The position numbers and the translations under genes were made by a program. The notes beneath the pieces were generated by a model. It saw only the letters and a list, made by a program, of their open reading frames with translations, did no database searches and was not told the DNA's origin. From contig CP099849.1 of NCBI GenBank assembly GCA_030062745.1, positions 5,688,586 through 5,752,585 of the forward strand: 64,000 bases of DNA, given 5' to 3'. The stretch is from Capitulum mitella. Taxonomy: Eukaryota > Arthropoda > Thecostraca > Pollicipedomorpha > Pollicipedidae. Of this stretch, positions 9,939 to 22,350 are shown piece by piece (within the stretch, counting starts at the first letter, position 1; every line of letters begins with the position of its first letter).

Positions 9939-12900
9939 GGACTGCACAATGCACATCAACAGGGAAGTGCCAGGTATTCAGTCCAGCCAGATATTTGAGA
10001 TTATCCAGTATTAGGCCAGATACTTCTGTGATCTTGCCAGAAATTGATGGATATTTAACCTCCTGGTGAGGATTGACACTTCTAGTGTAAGCCCACAACT
10101 GTCTCAGAAGCAATGTGCACTGTCATATTAGACTGCTGATGTAACTAATAGTTTCAAGGTATGTCTTGACTCTGGAGCACTTACTTTTTTGTACTACTAC
10201 TTTTTGTTATTAACTTGGGGGGTTCAGCATATTTTGCACAGGTGGGACCCAAACTCAAATGATAGCCAGCATATGCTCAGCAGCCCTTTTTGTGGTGTAT
10301 TATCTTTCTATTTCCCCACATTTTTATCTTTCTCAAATGCTCTGATATAAATGGATTATGGGGCAATATACTTCAAGAGATGCACCTTAGTATTCATATA
10401 GAATGTCCATTAAGCACCAGGTACTCTAGTTCTACCAAAGTATTATGATGGCATTCAGTATACTTTGGAACCTTTGCATACAGTGAGAGATGGTGAGCTC
10501 CACTTTGTTGTCTTCTTTGTTTATTATTTTTTTGTGAAAAAACCTTTAAAAACCTCACAAGTCACTGCTTCTGCATATAGTTACCAGTATATGGGAAGAA
10601 GAATGATTCACAAACTACTGGTTTTTTTTCTAGTACTTTTCAGTTTTTCAGATCTTCATCTTCTTTTTTAAGCCAGTTTCTTTTTGCATTTTTCAGTACA
10701 AAAAGAGGTAAATGAAAATAGATGAGCATAATATCCCAAATCCAGCTAGACATTTAACACCCTAATCCTGCATATCTGGTACTCAGCTGGATAAAAAAAA
10801 CCCAATCTGATACATCCTTAAGGAACATCACGTCCATTGCAGGAACACCTAACAAATGCAGCTTGGTGGCCTTACAGACAGCATATGCTGCAGTAACTGC
10901 ATGGCAAATTGCCACTACAGAAATATTGCCAAATGCCAAGGATTTAGAAAAGAAGGGGGGAGTTCAAAGTAAACGTCATTCTTGGCACTGCTTTCCACGA
11001 TGTTGATCCCAGTAGTCCCATATGGCCACACAGCATTCAAAGGTAATGGACACCAGCAACTAGTGCCATATGCACGATAAGATAGCATACATATCGTACG
11101 TCGTTAGACAGGAAGATTCTGATTGATGATTTTATCAGAAGTTGGAAGTTCAATCAGGCAACAAGGAATTCAAGGTCATCTTTCCACGTGCAGCCTCACG
11201 GGCAACTTCGTAAAAGTTACGGGGGGGGGAAACGAGTCTCTTTAAATCTGGTGGGGCCCACGACCGGTCTGAAACGTCATGACTACACGAGACACAGACG
11301 GAAAGGCGCGCAGAAGCCGACCAGAAACTTGCCGTAGCGCACAATAAAACTACGCCAAGCCATACCTTATGGATCTCCACAAGGCCACAACGTACCAGCC
11401 AATCGTCCCCCACAGCACACGAATCGAAATAATCTGCCGCTGCGCGACCGAGGGATGGAAAATGAGGTTCGTTCTGTCATCAACAGACAATTTCAAAGTT
11501 TCCTTGCCTTACGGAGCTTTTGACAAAAATTACAAAACAAAATTATTTGATCATGACTTATAAACTGAATCAAACAAACTAGGGCCATCAGTCTTGCTAA
11601 GATTCAGAGCGCTTTTAAGTTTATTCTAGCAAAGCTGAACCAAAACGCGAAAGTAAATTGATCAGAAAAAGTGAAATGAGACATTTTAGAAGACTTGACT
11701 TTCCCAAATCACTGGTGGGAAAATTTCGTCATTGTTGCTCAAAACCTAATGGAATGTTCCAAAACCGGGACTTGTTTGAAGCACAAATTAGGTTGCTTCT
11801 TCGCTCAAGGAGAAGTTGGAATATTGACTAGTTGATGATATAACACCAATACTGAGACGCACACGACGCAGCAGTTTCAAAATATTGGCGCATTTCGCTC
11901 AGCACTGGGTTTTAGATTCCTTTGTGATCAGCTTTGTAGCTTGAATCCGAAGATCGATTTCTCTCATCGGTCAGGGATGGCTTCTTTGGATAAGTACGAT
12001 GCATTTGATTCTCCTAATATTCTCATTCGGCTGGGTCGTTTTATGTGCGAATTCAAACATATCGGCGTTTGCATTTCGGCTTGAAGGTGTGGCAAACGTG
12101 ATCAGGAGCAAACATTAAAGACGGAATTTGGGGATCACTGCTGTCAGTTCTTAACGCACTGATGCGAGAATATTAGGGCTGTTTGCTAGCATGATTGTAA
12201 GTTCTTTTTAATAATCCACTGGATTTGATATGACTGCATGATGACATTTTACTCAGTTATCGATGATTAAGTTTTGGGCATGCATTGGTATATTCAATTG
12301 GAGATGTGATGAAATACCCAAATGTTTTCACACAGCGTGACATGCCATCATCAGTGGGATACTTATGCTGGCATGTGATATTAAAAATTTTGTCACCTGT
12401 GTTAGAATTGCATATTTTAGCACACTGCAAGTACTGATGTCATGATTTTTATGTAGGAGTGATTTTGTGGGTTCCTGATAAAGGATATATGTCCCTGGCA
12501 TAGCCAAGGGGTATCCAGGGGCCCAGATCCCCTTAGACCTACATTTTTTTTGTTAAGTGCCAGGTGTCTACACAAGGTGTCTTTCCATACTCCATGTATG
12601 TTAATGTGTATGTGTGATCAAAATGAGTGTTCCTGATGAAACCCATTGCACATTGTCTTCTGAGTAGGCAGTTTTCATATGATTTCAGTTTCACTGACCT
12701 TTGGTCCCTCTTTAAAAATTTTTTAACTGTGCACCTGATATATGTTGCATTTAGGCATGAAGGATAGGGTTGGCAAAGTGTCAGCTTCAACTATTTAGTG
12801 ATTTGCTAGTGGTATGGACTTTCCATAACCTTTTACCATTTTGTTCTAAATAGCTTAAACTTATTGCCCAGTTATGTCACTATGACTAATATTATTGTTA

Positions 12901-13560
12901 TATTTTTACAACATATGTCTAGATAAGTTCATGCATTGGTTGTGGAATATGCAGATTACACCAGTATGTCCAAGCACAGGCCTGTCTAAACATTTTGGCA
13001 CCATTTACCCCAGCTGGTTGAAGTAAAAGCCACACCACATCAGCATACATGCCTACCATTGTCTGCACACAAAGAACTTTCCAATGTCAAGATGCTTTCA
13101 GCATATGATGGTAGCTGAGTGATTCAGTTTGAAATAGTTTGCAAAAAGGAACATTATTTGCCCAAAAACCAGATGTTAGTCATATTTATTGTGAGTTAAG
13201 AGTGCTTGGAAACAAAGAGTGGGCTGGACAGAGGAGAAGACTCTGAATAGGTAGCATAAAAAATAACTAAAGCAGCAAACACTTCCAAAGTGGAGTGAGA
13301 TGAAATGCAAAGACCAAAGGGAGCAAAGAGACTGGAACAATTAAACCTCTGTTGGAAACATTGCACCATCCATTCCTATTTGACTTCAGGGGCTTGACAC
13401 AATCTGAGTAGGGATTCAACAATCAAATCTCAAAGAAAAGAGGAAAACCCAGAAAAACATTGAGGCAAGGAAAAATGGTGCAGTCTGAGAAAAAAACCTG
13501 TTCTTTGTTTGACAAGGAAGACCACAGTTGTTTAGAATGGACTATGGACCTGAGTTAAAC
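9939..13560. other. AT-rich intergenic DNA, no gene seen
   Basis: Low-GC sequence with only short frames and no recognisable domains, RNA genes or long repeats on either strand. Confidence 0.6.
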
Positions 13561-16500
13561 CAAACGGAAAAAGCGGAGGTAACGGAAGAGGAAGAGAATG
13601 AAAAGCTTGGCTTCGGATGGGGTCTTTATTTCCATCACGCGTCCACCCGCACTCACTGCGGTTGTCGTAGGCCGGCGAATTGACTCTCAACATTAGCAAC
13701 GAAGAACCGGTGCCGCCGCTGACAAACGGAAGTAAACTGGCCTATTGTCCGCTTTCTGAATGGACGGAATGAACTACCTGGCAAACGGTGGTGCGTCAGA
13801 GTGCCAAGCGGGAGAGCATAGTGGAGACAGGCCGGCTGTTGCCTGTGATTACATATATGTTACATGCAAAACTCGGCCTCAGCTGACATAAACAAGGGTG
13901 TTCTTTTCCCATGAAGTCACGCCAGAATTCCGTACACGAGTTAGAATAATAGTGAAGTAATGAGTGACATTTTGCGGGTCAAAGTATGCCTCCGTAAGCA
14001 TCCCTTGTTTTTTTTTATTTTCGTACATTCCATTCGGCGCCTGCCAGCTCTGCCGGCGTCCGCTGTGTAGCGGCCGGTGATTCCGTTTCAAGGTCGACGG
14101 TGGCCGCCGGGCCCGGATGTCATCAAACTAGTCCAAGGCTGCGACGCAAAAATGAGCCCATCAGAGAACGTTGGCGTTGCCAATACGGGCGCAGTTCTCG
14201 ATAATTCTTTTGCAAATTCAGAGAACGGACTCATTTCACTGTTACGGGGCCTCGAAGCCTGGGTGTATGCGTGTGACAGATACAATTAACATGGGCTCAC
14301 CACCTAAACGACCGAGAATGTCTTTTTATGAAATCGATTTGGTGGCAGCACATGCATTAGTTGTTGAACACCAAACCATACCGTTTCACGTCAAAATATC
14401 AAATCGTAGTCTCGCATCCAACATTGGCTAATCCAGCTTTACTCGAAATCTGGGCAGTGAAAAAAGTATATGCAACCTAGCTATAAGCGCTGCTTTACAT
14501 TTGCGTGTGGCGCTGGCCCTGGCTAGCAGATTCCGCACCACTGATAAAATGCAGCAGACGTACCAAACAAGATGGTGATTGATACATTTCAGGTTCCGCA
14601 CCAAAACGTCGAGCCCGCATTTCGTGTCCCGCCGGCCCGCATCGTACAACGCGTTGCCGGGTGACCGGACGCGTTTGCCTGTCGCGCCAGTGCGGCACGC
14701 TCTGAAACGCCACACGCAACGGGTGCCGTCCGACACATGACGAGCGTATCGTCGTCATCGTACAAAAGAGACTGCGTGTTGTGTACCTGACATCCCAGAC
14801 TCTTACCGTCTATTTTATCTAGATGACGATGGGCTGTAATAGCCATAAATACGTTGTGGATGTCCCGGACATACGTCTACGGGTGCGTCACCGTCTGCGT
14901 GTGGCTGTTATTGACTGCGATTACATTGACCCGAATGGATCACGCGGGTAATGTCCAAATATTGATTACCTTCGCGACATTGCTACGCCTTGTCGGAAAA
15001 AGGGCCGCAAAATAATATGATCTCAATAAAGGATGTGGAAAGGGTCACGTTCTTAACTGTGCTTGAGAATAAATATGTGTTATATGAGCGATATTTAAGG
15101 CAAGACCGGCATTGCTTAAGTTATTGTATGGATGCCATTTAAGGCATTACCTGGGGATTCTGCTGGCATTTAAGGAACGCCGCACTCTGGGGCTTTTATA
15201 GAATATCCTCTGTAGCTCTGCTATACCTAGACTACATCTTTAATATGGTGCGTCATTAGAAACCCACGTAGCTTCGATATAAAAGACGACATAAAAACAC
15301 TGATTTCCCCAAAAGACAAAGGACAAGGAAACCAGTGCCACGTTTCATATCGAATTTTCAGACCTGCAACCGAGTACAATTCATTCGTTGACAGCCGGGG
15401 AACTTAAACACGTGATAAAAACTTACTTGCTAAGGGTGAACCAACTTAGTTTGACTTAGGCTGACCTAATGTGGCCTTTTGAAATATTATACCTGTTTTC
15501 AGTGCGAACACACTTTGTATGGCCGGAATTAGAAAGAACTACAACCATTTGTTGTTTGCTTCTTACACGGTTTGTACTGTCACAGTCCTCTGTTTTTGGT
15601 CGTCAAAATAAAAACTGCCGTTTCAAAAGAGCTTCCCCGTAATTATTTGGCTCTTCCGTTGCGGCCGTGCCCGTCGTCCGGTATCTGAGTCACTTACGCT
15701 AAAAATGCTTTTCAGCGCGGGCTTCATAATATAGAAGGGTTATGACATGACCCGATGCCGTAAAATTGTATGCTATATCGTGTCTTATCAGTCGCAGTGT
15801 GGCAGCTGATGCGACAGACACCAGGAACGCCCGACGTATCGGCGTCAATACTTCGACGTTGTTTGACTTTATGTGACTTTAATAAGATAGTTGCAGGCTT
15901 CTTATGCGTTTCAGACATCTTTACGGCATATTCCACCCAATACATATACTAGTCCGTTCAGAAAAAACAAGCCCCCTGCCCACACAAAAGACGATTTTTT
16001 GCGTTCATTTTTAGCTTTCCTTAAAATGGTGAAATTTGTCCTCAAGCGCCCCTTTCCGTCGTTAATAGGTAAATCAGACTTTCTTTTTACTGTTAAGCCT
16101 CTTTGCAACCACGCAAAAGTCCTAGTTATCACAGTTTTCTGTCCAAAATGGCAACAGGGTGACTTGACGTATGGTGATCTTTGGCGACCTCTGTGTTGGC
16201 CGCATTTGAAAAAATATGTACTTTCTTCTAGTTTTTCCCAGGGCTTTTCAGCGGTGTTTATCCTTTTACTGTGAGATGTTTAGTTATCAAGATCTCCTTA
16301 CGGGTCAGAGGGAACTCTCTTCGCCCGGCCCATTTTCCGCGCGCTGCAGTGTCCCGACCGGGCGGCACCACAAAACGCCTGTATGGGCGGAACGAAGGAA
16401 GTCCTACGAACTTACCAGTATCTAGAGAACGAGGCAAAATTTGAAAAAATAGGCTGGAAACATGAAGAAAAATCTGTGCTCATTTTTGTTATTTAGTTGT

Positions 16501-17500
16501 CAACTTCCATGCCGTTGTGGAATTAATTCCCAAATCAAGTAATCGAAAACAGCTCCAAGTAAAGTTAATACATGGGACGCTATGGAGAAATGGGCGTTCA
16601 CGTTTGAAATAGTTAGAAATACTGCATGTAGCGAAAATACTACACTGTTTTTCCTTTACTAGGCGAGTTGCAAGTAACAGAAAGATTGGGCTACGCGTAG
16701 GAGTGCGAATGCACACATAATGTACAGTAGTATTAGTTTCCACGGCCGCCAAAGTGTGACATCTCGGAAAAGCGTTCGGCGGACGGCCAGCCGACCCAGT
16801 ATTCGGGGCACCAGCTGGCGGAACATATGGTCTGTGGCGGGGAGGGAGAAGGGGAGGTCGACGGGGAAGGTGCCGGCCAAGGGATTATTGTCAAGAGGTT
16901 ACGGCGCAATTCGGGCGTGTGGTGACAGTGAGGAGATCGTTAGGGCACCGCGTCTAGCGGGCGGCCACGAATAGCTGGTGAGCTTTTTGTCCGTCGACTA
17001 CCGAACATGCTCAGGACTGCCCAGGCACGATTCAGAGTGGCATATTCCAGGATGGCCATGGATGAAAACCTCAGGAAAATTGTTACCCTATTTACGGCCC
17101 AGTAATTGGATCAGGGCGTCCCCCTGGCCTGACTGATATATCCTGGCGTCATCTCAAAGCGAGAGACAAATTGTCAAAGCGAAAGGTCAAAGTCCACAGT
17201 TAATAGTCTGTTACAGTTATTCGACAGCAATCTGGCACGTGGTACCTCCATCACAGGATTCGCCCAACGTGACCGCCATGAATGCTAATGTTGGACATTC
17301 CCAGATATCGATAGTTCAATGCACGAAAGTGAAAGGATAACTAATGTGTCTTAAAATATTTTCTCATGTCACAAAACAATAATTCAAGCTGTCATATTCA
17401 TTGTCATGCTGTTTGCGTCCACAATTAAAATATCACGGATTCTTTTCGATGGGACATATTGTATTGCCCATCACATCTGAAAATGATCCATTAGCGGTGT
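13561..17500. other. Intergenic DNA, no gene recognised
   Basis: Mixed composition. GC-rich patches at 13640-13720, 14590-14740 and 16730-16970 contain splice-donor-like sites but no protein I can identify. Confidence 0.5.
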
Positions 17501-17506
17501 CCGGAC

Positions 17507-17882
17507 AAAATGGCGAAACTTAAGAATGGCGAATGCCTTTTTGCCGAATGCCAGATGGCGAATGATGAATAGCGACATGTAAAAATGGCGGCGTGTAAAA
17601 ATGGCGACTAGCCAAATGGCAAACGACAAAATGGCAACATGTAAAAATGGCGACACGTTAAAATGGCGACTGACGAAATGGCGAACGGCAAAATGGCGGC
17701 GTGTTAAAAAGGCGTCATGCCAAGATGGCGAATGGCCAAATGGTGAATGCAAAATGGCGACATGTAAAAGAGAGGGCGTGCCAAAATGGCGAACGGCTAA
17801 GTGGCTAACGGCAATACGGCGACCCGTAAAAAAGGCGACATGCCAAGATGGCGAATGTCAAAAAGGCAAACAGAGACCCGTA

Positions 17883-17944
<62 letters not shown>

Positions 17945-18169
17945 ACATGTTGTCATTTTGCATTCGCCATTTGGCCATTCGCCATCTTGGCATGACGCCT
18001 TTTTAACCTGCCACCATTTTGCCGTTCGCCATTTGGCCAGTCGCCATTTTAACGTGTCACCATTTTTACATGTTGCCATTTTGTCCTTTGCCATTTGGCT
18101 AGTCGCCATTGGCCATCGCCATAAAAATGGCGACTAGCCCAATGGCGAACGGCAAGATGGCAACATGTG

Positions 18170-18172
<3 letters not shown>
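17507..18172. repeat. Foldback minisatellite (ATGGCGA family) with AT spacers
   Basis: Degenerate 15-16-bp units built on AAATGGCGAACGGC run forward from about 17507 to 17880. After an AT repeat they run in reverse-complement orientation (about 17945-18113), then forward again to 18170. Arm 17601-17768 and arm 17945-18113 are near-identical reverse complements, forming a foldback of about 168 bp per arm. The long frames on both strands here are low-complexity by-products. Confidence 0.85.
17885..17940. repeat. (AT)n microsatellite in foldback loop
   Basis: About 28 uninterrupted AT units at the centre of the inverted repeat. Confidence 0.97.

Positions 18173-18204
<32 letters not shown>
18172..18204. 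repeat. (AT)n microsatellite
   Basis: About 16 AT units directly after the third minisatellite block. Confidence 0.97.
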
Positions 18205-18207
<3 letters not shown>

Positions 18208-18578
18208 GTATTCTCTGAAAGCACCTGGTTGTTAATGCGAGTCTGACTAAATATGACAGCGAAGTTAGTTGTTGTTATTTTCTTCCTTAAGCTTTCTGTT
18301 CTTCGTACAAGCTTTGTCTACTTCTCCAGGAAAAGTGCCGGCCTCCAAAATCATGCAGCATTTCGTTGATTTCCCATGCAGATCACCAGGGAAACATTCA
18401 AGCACATTATACTTACATATAACATGTCTAGCTAACGTAAGGCACACGTAATGGAGTTTCTTCGCCAGGTGGGCAGGAGACCGACCTGGGAAAGCATGCC
18501 TTTCGATCACACCGGGGCCCGGCAAACTAGCCGGCCATCTCATTCAGCTCCACCTCTGTGGTCCCCGGACGTGACGTG

Positions 18579-18650
18579 CAAGGGAGAGCGAGAGCGAGAG
18601 ACACAGAGAGAGAGAGAGAGAGAGAGAAGAGAGAGAGAGGGGGGGGGGAC
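18579..18650. repeat. (AG)n/(G)n purine tract
   Basis: GAGA repeats followed by a run of nine or more G. Simple sequence. Confidence 0.9.
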
Positions 18651-19009
18651 GAACGGACAGATATTGTTGAGGATTTTCCATAACTCGCTACGTATGTGTC
18701 ACTTTGACATAGGTCAACATCCAATGTTTTTTTGGAAGGGGTGGATAATGACAAGGGCTAACGATTGCGGTTCGGTTTGGTTTCTGGCCGCATTGCTAGA
18801 TCCTCCTGAAATAGCAAAAGGGGGTGTCGGAAACAGCATCAAACTACTCGTAACTACCCCATGGTCTGGGGATAAGATCAAACACTTGGATTCCGTGGCA
18901 CCGGGTTCGGGTCCCAGAGGAGATTAACTATCATCAAGAGGCCAGCTGGCAACGGATTTAAGAGGCCTGACCTGGCACAGGGCGGCCTTATGCATTTGTC
19001 CATTTATGG

Positions 19010-19412
19010 GCCGTTTCGCCATTTGTTTGTTTGTCACCTTTATATGTCTACACGTTGCCACTTAGGCGTTCGCCATTTTGGTATCCCGCCTTTTTACACG
19101 TCACCATTTACACGTCACTGTTTAGCCATGCACCATTAAGGCTGTCGCCATTTTGGCATGTCGCCTTTTTTACTCGTCACCATTTGGCCATTCACTGTTT
19201 AGCAGTTTGCCATTTTCGCACGTCGCCTTTTTTACATGTTGCCATTTGGTCATTCGCCATTTTGACATATCGCCATTTTCACATTTCGCCATTTGGCCAT
19301 TCGCCATTTGGCCGTTCGTCATTTTAGCATGTCGCCATTTTACGTTTCTCCATTCAGCGTTTGCCATCTAGCATTCGCCAAAAAGGCATTCGCCATTTTT
19401 ACATTTCGCCAT
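19010..19412. repeat. Second minisatellite block, reverse orientation
   Basis: Units of the same family in reverse orientation (GCCATTTTGGCATGTC, TCGCCATTTTTACAT and variants), about 840 bp from the first block. It is more diverged than the foldback arms. Confidence 0.85.
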
Positions 19413-19522
19413 TTAACCCTAGTACCCCATTAGCACAGTGGCCTGTCCCGTATCCCCGGGGGATGCTCATCCATTCCCGGCTCGGCGAAGGTGGATCCGG
19501 AGATCGGCCTGGTGGGGGTTAA
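19413..19522. mobile_element. Possible 110-bp TTAA miniature element
   Basis: Starts TTAACCCTAGTACCCC and ends GGTGGGGGTTAA. TTAA with CCC ends resembles the larger element at 8736-9938, but the shared inverted end is only about seven bases. Confidence 0.25.
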
Positions 19523-20760
19523 CGTACTCGATACGATCTACAGTTTTTTAGTTTGTTAATATGTTAGGCTTTTGTCTGCGGAGCGACGCAATGTTTTCGC
19601 ATCTGTTAACAGACGTCGCTGCATGGGAAACCCGTGTGGATTACTGCGATGCGGTACAGGATCGTAGCAATGCAGTCAGAGCCGATTGAGAACAAACCGT
19701 TGCTGTACCAAGTATGAAGTGGCGTTTTCGGGTGATGTTATCTTGTTTCAAACAGCCTCGTAGCCAGGATTTTCTTTCGGTGGGGGGGGGGCAAACAGAT
19801 GACGAAATTTATAGGATAAAGCAACAATTTGATAAAGGAATTTGATGTTGCCGTTGCCTCATATTTAATGCACCAGGAAGCATGTAATGTTTGCCTTTGA
19901 AGCATATATGTGACCATTATTCTGTATTCGTGCGAAGTCGCCAGATATCTAGTGAGGACTGCGTGGCTCAGGGGACATGGCCCCCATGCCCCCCTTGGCT
20001 ACTTCCCTGGTTCCAAATGCATGATGTATTGAAGCATTTTCAATTCGTCACGTGCGCGTCTTGCTGCTATAATGTTTCCGGTATTGTTTTCTTAATTAGT
20101 GTTTTGGTTATTGCTGTCATAGAAGTGGGCTAGGGCGTCATCCTGCAAATTGAACTCCAATTATGATGGTTTCGTCACAGTCATGGCATTCGCATTAACT
20201 GTCGCAAATTTTGTTTCTGTATGGCCTGGACAGATTTGTTGTGCCCGCTGTGCCTGCAATACGATGGGTATTAAAAGGTAACATACCATTTACAGAACAC
20301 AGGCATCTTTTCGGGGCCCTGGGTTTTTGCTTGCTAGGGTTGTAATATATATGTCATCTGTTTTGCAGGCACATTTGTGGGGATAAGTGAGGCGGAATTA
20401 GCGAGAACGGAAGCGCAGAAACCACTAAAAGTTGGATGTGCAGTTTTTGACACAACCAGTATTGTACAGCGCTAAAGACTCGCATTGACGAGGGCTTGAT
20501 GTCATTACTGATCAACAGCGGCTAGACCATTTTCATGCTTAATGGACTGAGGGGCAGATTTTGCCTTTGGAATCGATTCCATTTCTGATTCCACAGACAA
20601 TCGTGTGATTCAGCTCCGACTCAGATGGCGGCAGTTATGACTGAAATTGACTCTGATTGTGACTGGCCAAAAACGGAATCGATTCCGGAGCCGATTCCGA
20701 GTCTGCTAAAATCGATCACAAGCCCGGAAAGGGGGGGGGGCATTGACTACTCCTCCCCTG
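19523..20760. other. Intergenic DNA with GATTC-rich repeat
   Basis: 20560-20730 is rich in GATTCC/GAATCG words and ends with ATCACAAGCCC. A similar GATTC-rich stretch ending CACAAGCC lies at 34690-35030 inside unc-104 intron 2. No gene seen. Confidence 0.5.
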
Positions 20761-20771
20761 CCCCTGTGGCC

Positions 20772-20794
20772 TATAAATGACGAGCGTGACGTCA
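20772..20794 (+). promoter_or_regulatory. TATA box followed by CRE-type site
   Basis: TATAAA (20772-20777) followed ten bases later by the palindrome TGACGTCA (20787-20794), in locally GC-rich sequence. It could be a promoter core for an upstream unc-104 leader exon. Position and orientation fit; transcription is not shown. Confidence 0.35.
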
Positions 20795-20850
20795 GCGGGC
20801 TGTTCGGCGCCTCGGGCTGAATCTGGACCGTTGCGAAACAGGCGCTCAGC

Positions 20851-21222
20851 TTGGAATTCTGTTCACCGGGCTTGAACGATGCTGTGATCGATCTTGGAGG
20901 CTTGCAAACACATCCGGGCAGGAGACCGGTTGTCGACGGCGGCCATTGGGCAACAGTAGACGAAGGGTATTGTTCCTCCCATCCGAACTATCATTGCAAA
21001 GAGTCCACTTCTGTCGGCATTAGTAGAAACCAATTTCGGAAAAGGCGCCGGCCGGGAAGTGAATTTTGTGCTCGTGCTCACTTTCATTGGGTTTTGGCAA
21101 TCCCAGCGATCATAATTTGCCCCGCATGTTGTGGTTTACTTCGCTCGCTCGCGTTGCTGAGCCAGCAAAGTGGTGACTTCAATCCCCGGAGTAATCCACT
21201 TGAGTGGGATTGGTCCTTTTGA
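20851..21222 (+). other. Open frame of 123 codons downstream of the TATA/CRE site
   Basis: Starts about 60 bases after the CRE. No recognised domain; it contains one hydrophobic stretch (VLAIPAIIICPACCGLL). Probably leader or chance sequence rather than a gene. Confidence 0.15.
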
Positions 21223-21973
21223 GCTGGGTTCCGATCTCTGGCGGAGGACTCGTCGTTTGTTTTTGTGCTTTTGTGAGGCTTCGGGTTGACTCGCCTCCCT
21301 ATGATCCGAAGTGCTTACATAGGATTCCACGGGACTGTGCCTTGACATTGTTCATGCGTTGCGTGTTTTCTGTTCCCTCAAGCCTTGCCTCCGACAGTTT
21401 GATAGAGAGGGGGTGCCGTTTTGTGTTAACGACTGGGAAAGCCGAGCCGAGGGCCTGACAACCTAATCTGCCCCCAGTCTGCGAGCTTTTCAGGGCATTT
21501 AGCCCAGTTGATTTTGACCGAGGGCAATTTTTCGTTTTTATTATTGTTATTTTTGGGTTACGATTTATCATGTAACAAACTATATTTCCGTCGTTAAAAT
21601 TGGCATTAAATTATTGTGGGTGAGGGAGTAAAATCATCTTTGGGGGGAAAAAGATCCACATTGGGGCGGTGGCGGCATAGTTCCTGCTAAACAATACATA
21701 TCGACAACCACGATTTCAATATGAAATGAGTTTTCCGCCCATAGAATTGGTGTTGTTCAGCTGCGCTACCTCCTCTGGCTGCCCAATCCATTTCCTTTAG
21801 TGACACGTCCTGTTCGCGATAGTTTTTCGAGAGTCTGTGGGTCACATCGATCGCCTGCGGTCAGTGTAAGCCGGGTCTTGCATGACCGGGCGTGGGTGGA
21901 GAGGCGCAGGTCCGGATCGCCGCCGGCCCGCCGCCGCCGGCGCCGGCCGCGCGCCTGGAGTGCGCGCGCACGG

Positions 21974-22144
21974 TGACGTCACGCGTCAATACGGGCGCCG
22001 AGCAATGGTGACACCAGCGACAGGGGCGCTGTCCGGGCTCGAGCCGACTACCGGGCCTGGACGCTGCAGCCTCCAGCCTGGCACGGCGTCATCCCAGGGA
22101 CGTGCCCCGACCTCCGCCCGGCCAGGGCCTCGCGTCCCAGCTAG
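21974..22144 (+). promoter_or_regulatory. GC-rich CRE promoter zone and candidate leader exon
   Basis: 21880-22350 is strongly GC- and CpG-rich. It holds TGACGTCA at 21974-21981 and, at 22144/22145, a consensus donor (AG then GTAAGC). It would make a good non-coding first exon for unc-104, whose ATG exon has a splice acceptor just upstream (29879/29880). Inference from sequence signals only. Confidence 0.35.
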
Positions 22145-22350
22145 GTAAGCGGCGAGGGCGCCCCCGCCGCCGCCCCGGGCGCTTGTTGTCGCGAGTGTGT
22201 TTTCCCCGCGGTTCGCAGTCGCGCTGTCCGCCAGACAATATGGTGGTGTCTGCGCGGGCTTTGTCTGGTGTGATGCGGTTGGTGCGTGGCGCCGGAAGGG
22301 CGTCTCTCGGGTCGGAGCGGGATGCACCGGCGGCTCGCCGGCGGTGGTGT

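Noticed and set aside
13640-13790. Minus-strand exon-like stretch ending in a GTGAGT donor (LMLRVNSPAYDNR)
   Set aside because: Open and bordered by a donor, but I recognise no protein and found no partner exon on either side.
17601-18137. 178-codon open frame (MATSQMANDKMATCKNGD...)
   Set aside because: It lies wholly inside the 15-16-bp minisatellite and the AT tract. Matching frames exist on the opposite strand because the array is inverted. Low complexity, not a gene.
18856-18926. Possible tRNA-derived SINE head (GGGTTCGGGTCCC)
   Set aside because: One B-box-like word only; no clear A box, no stems and no A-rich tail.
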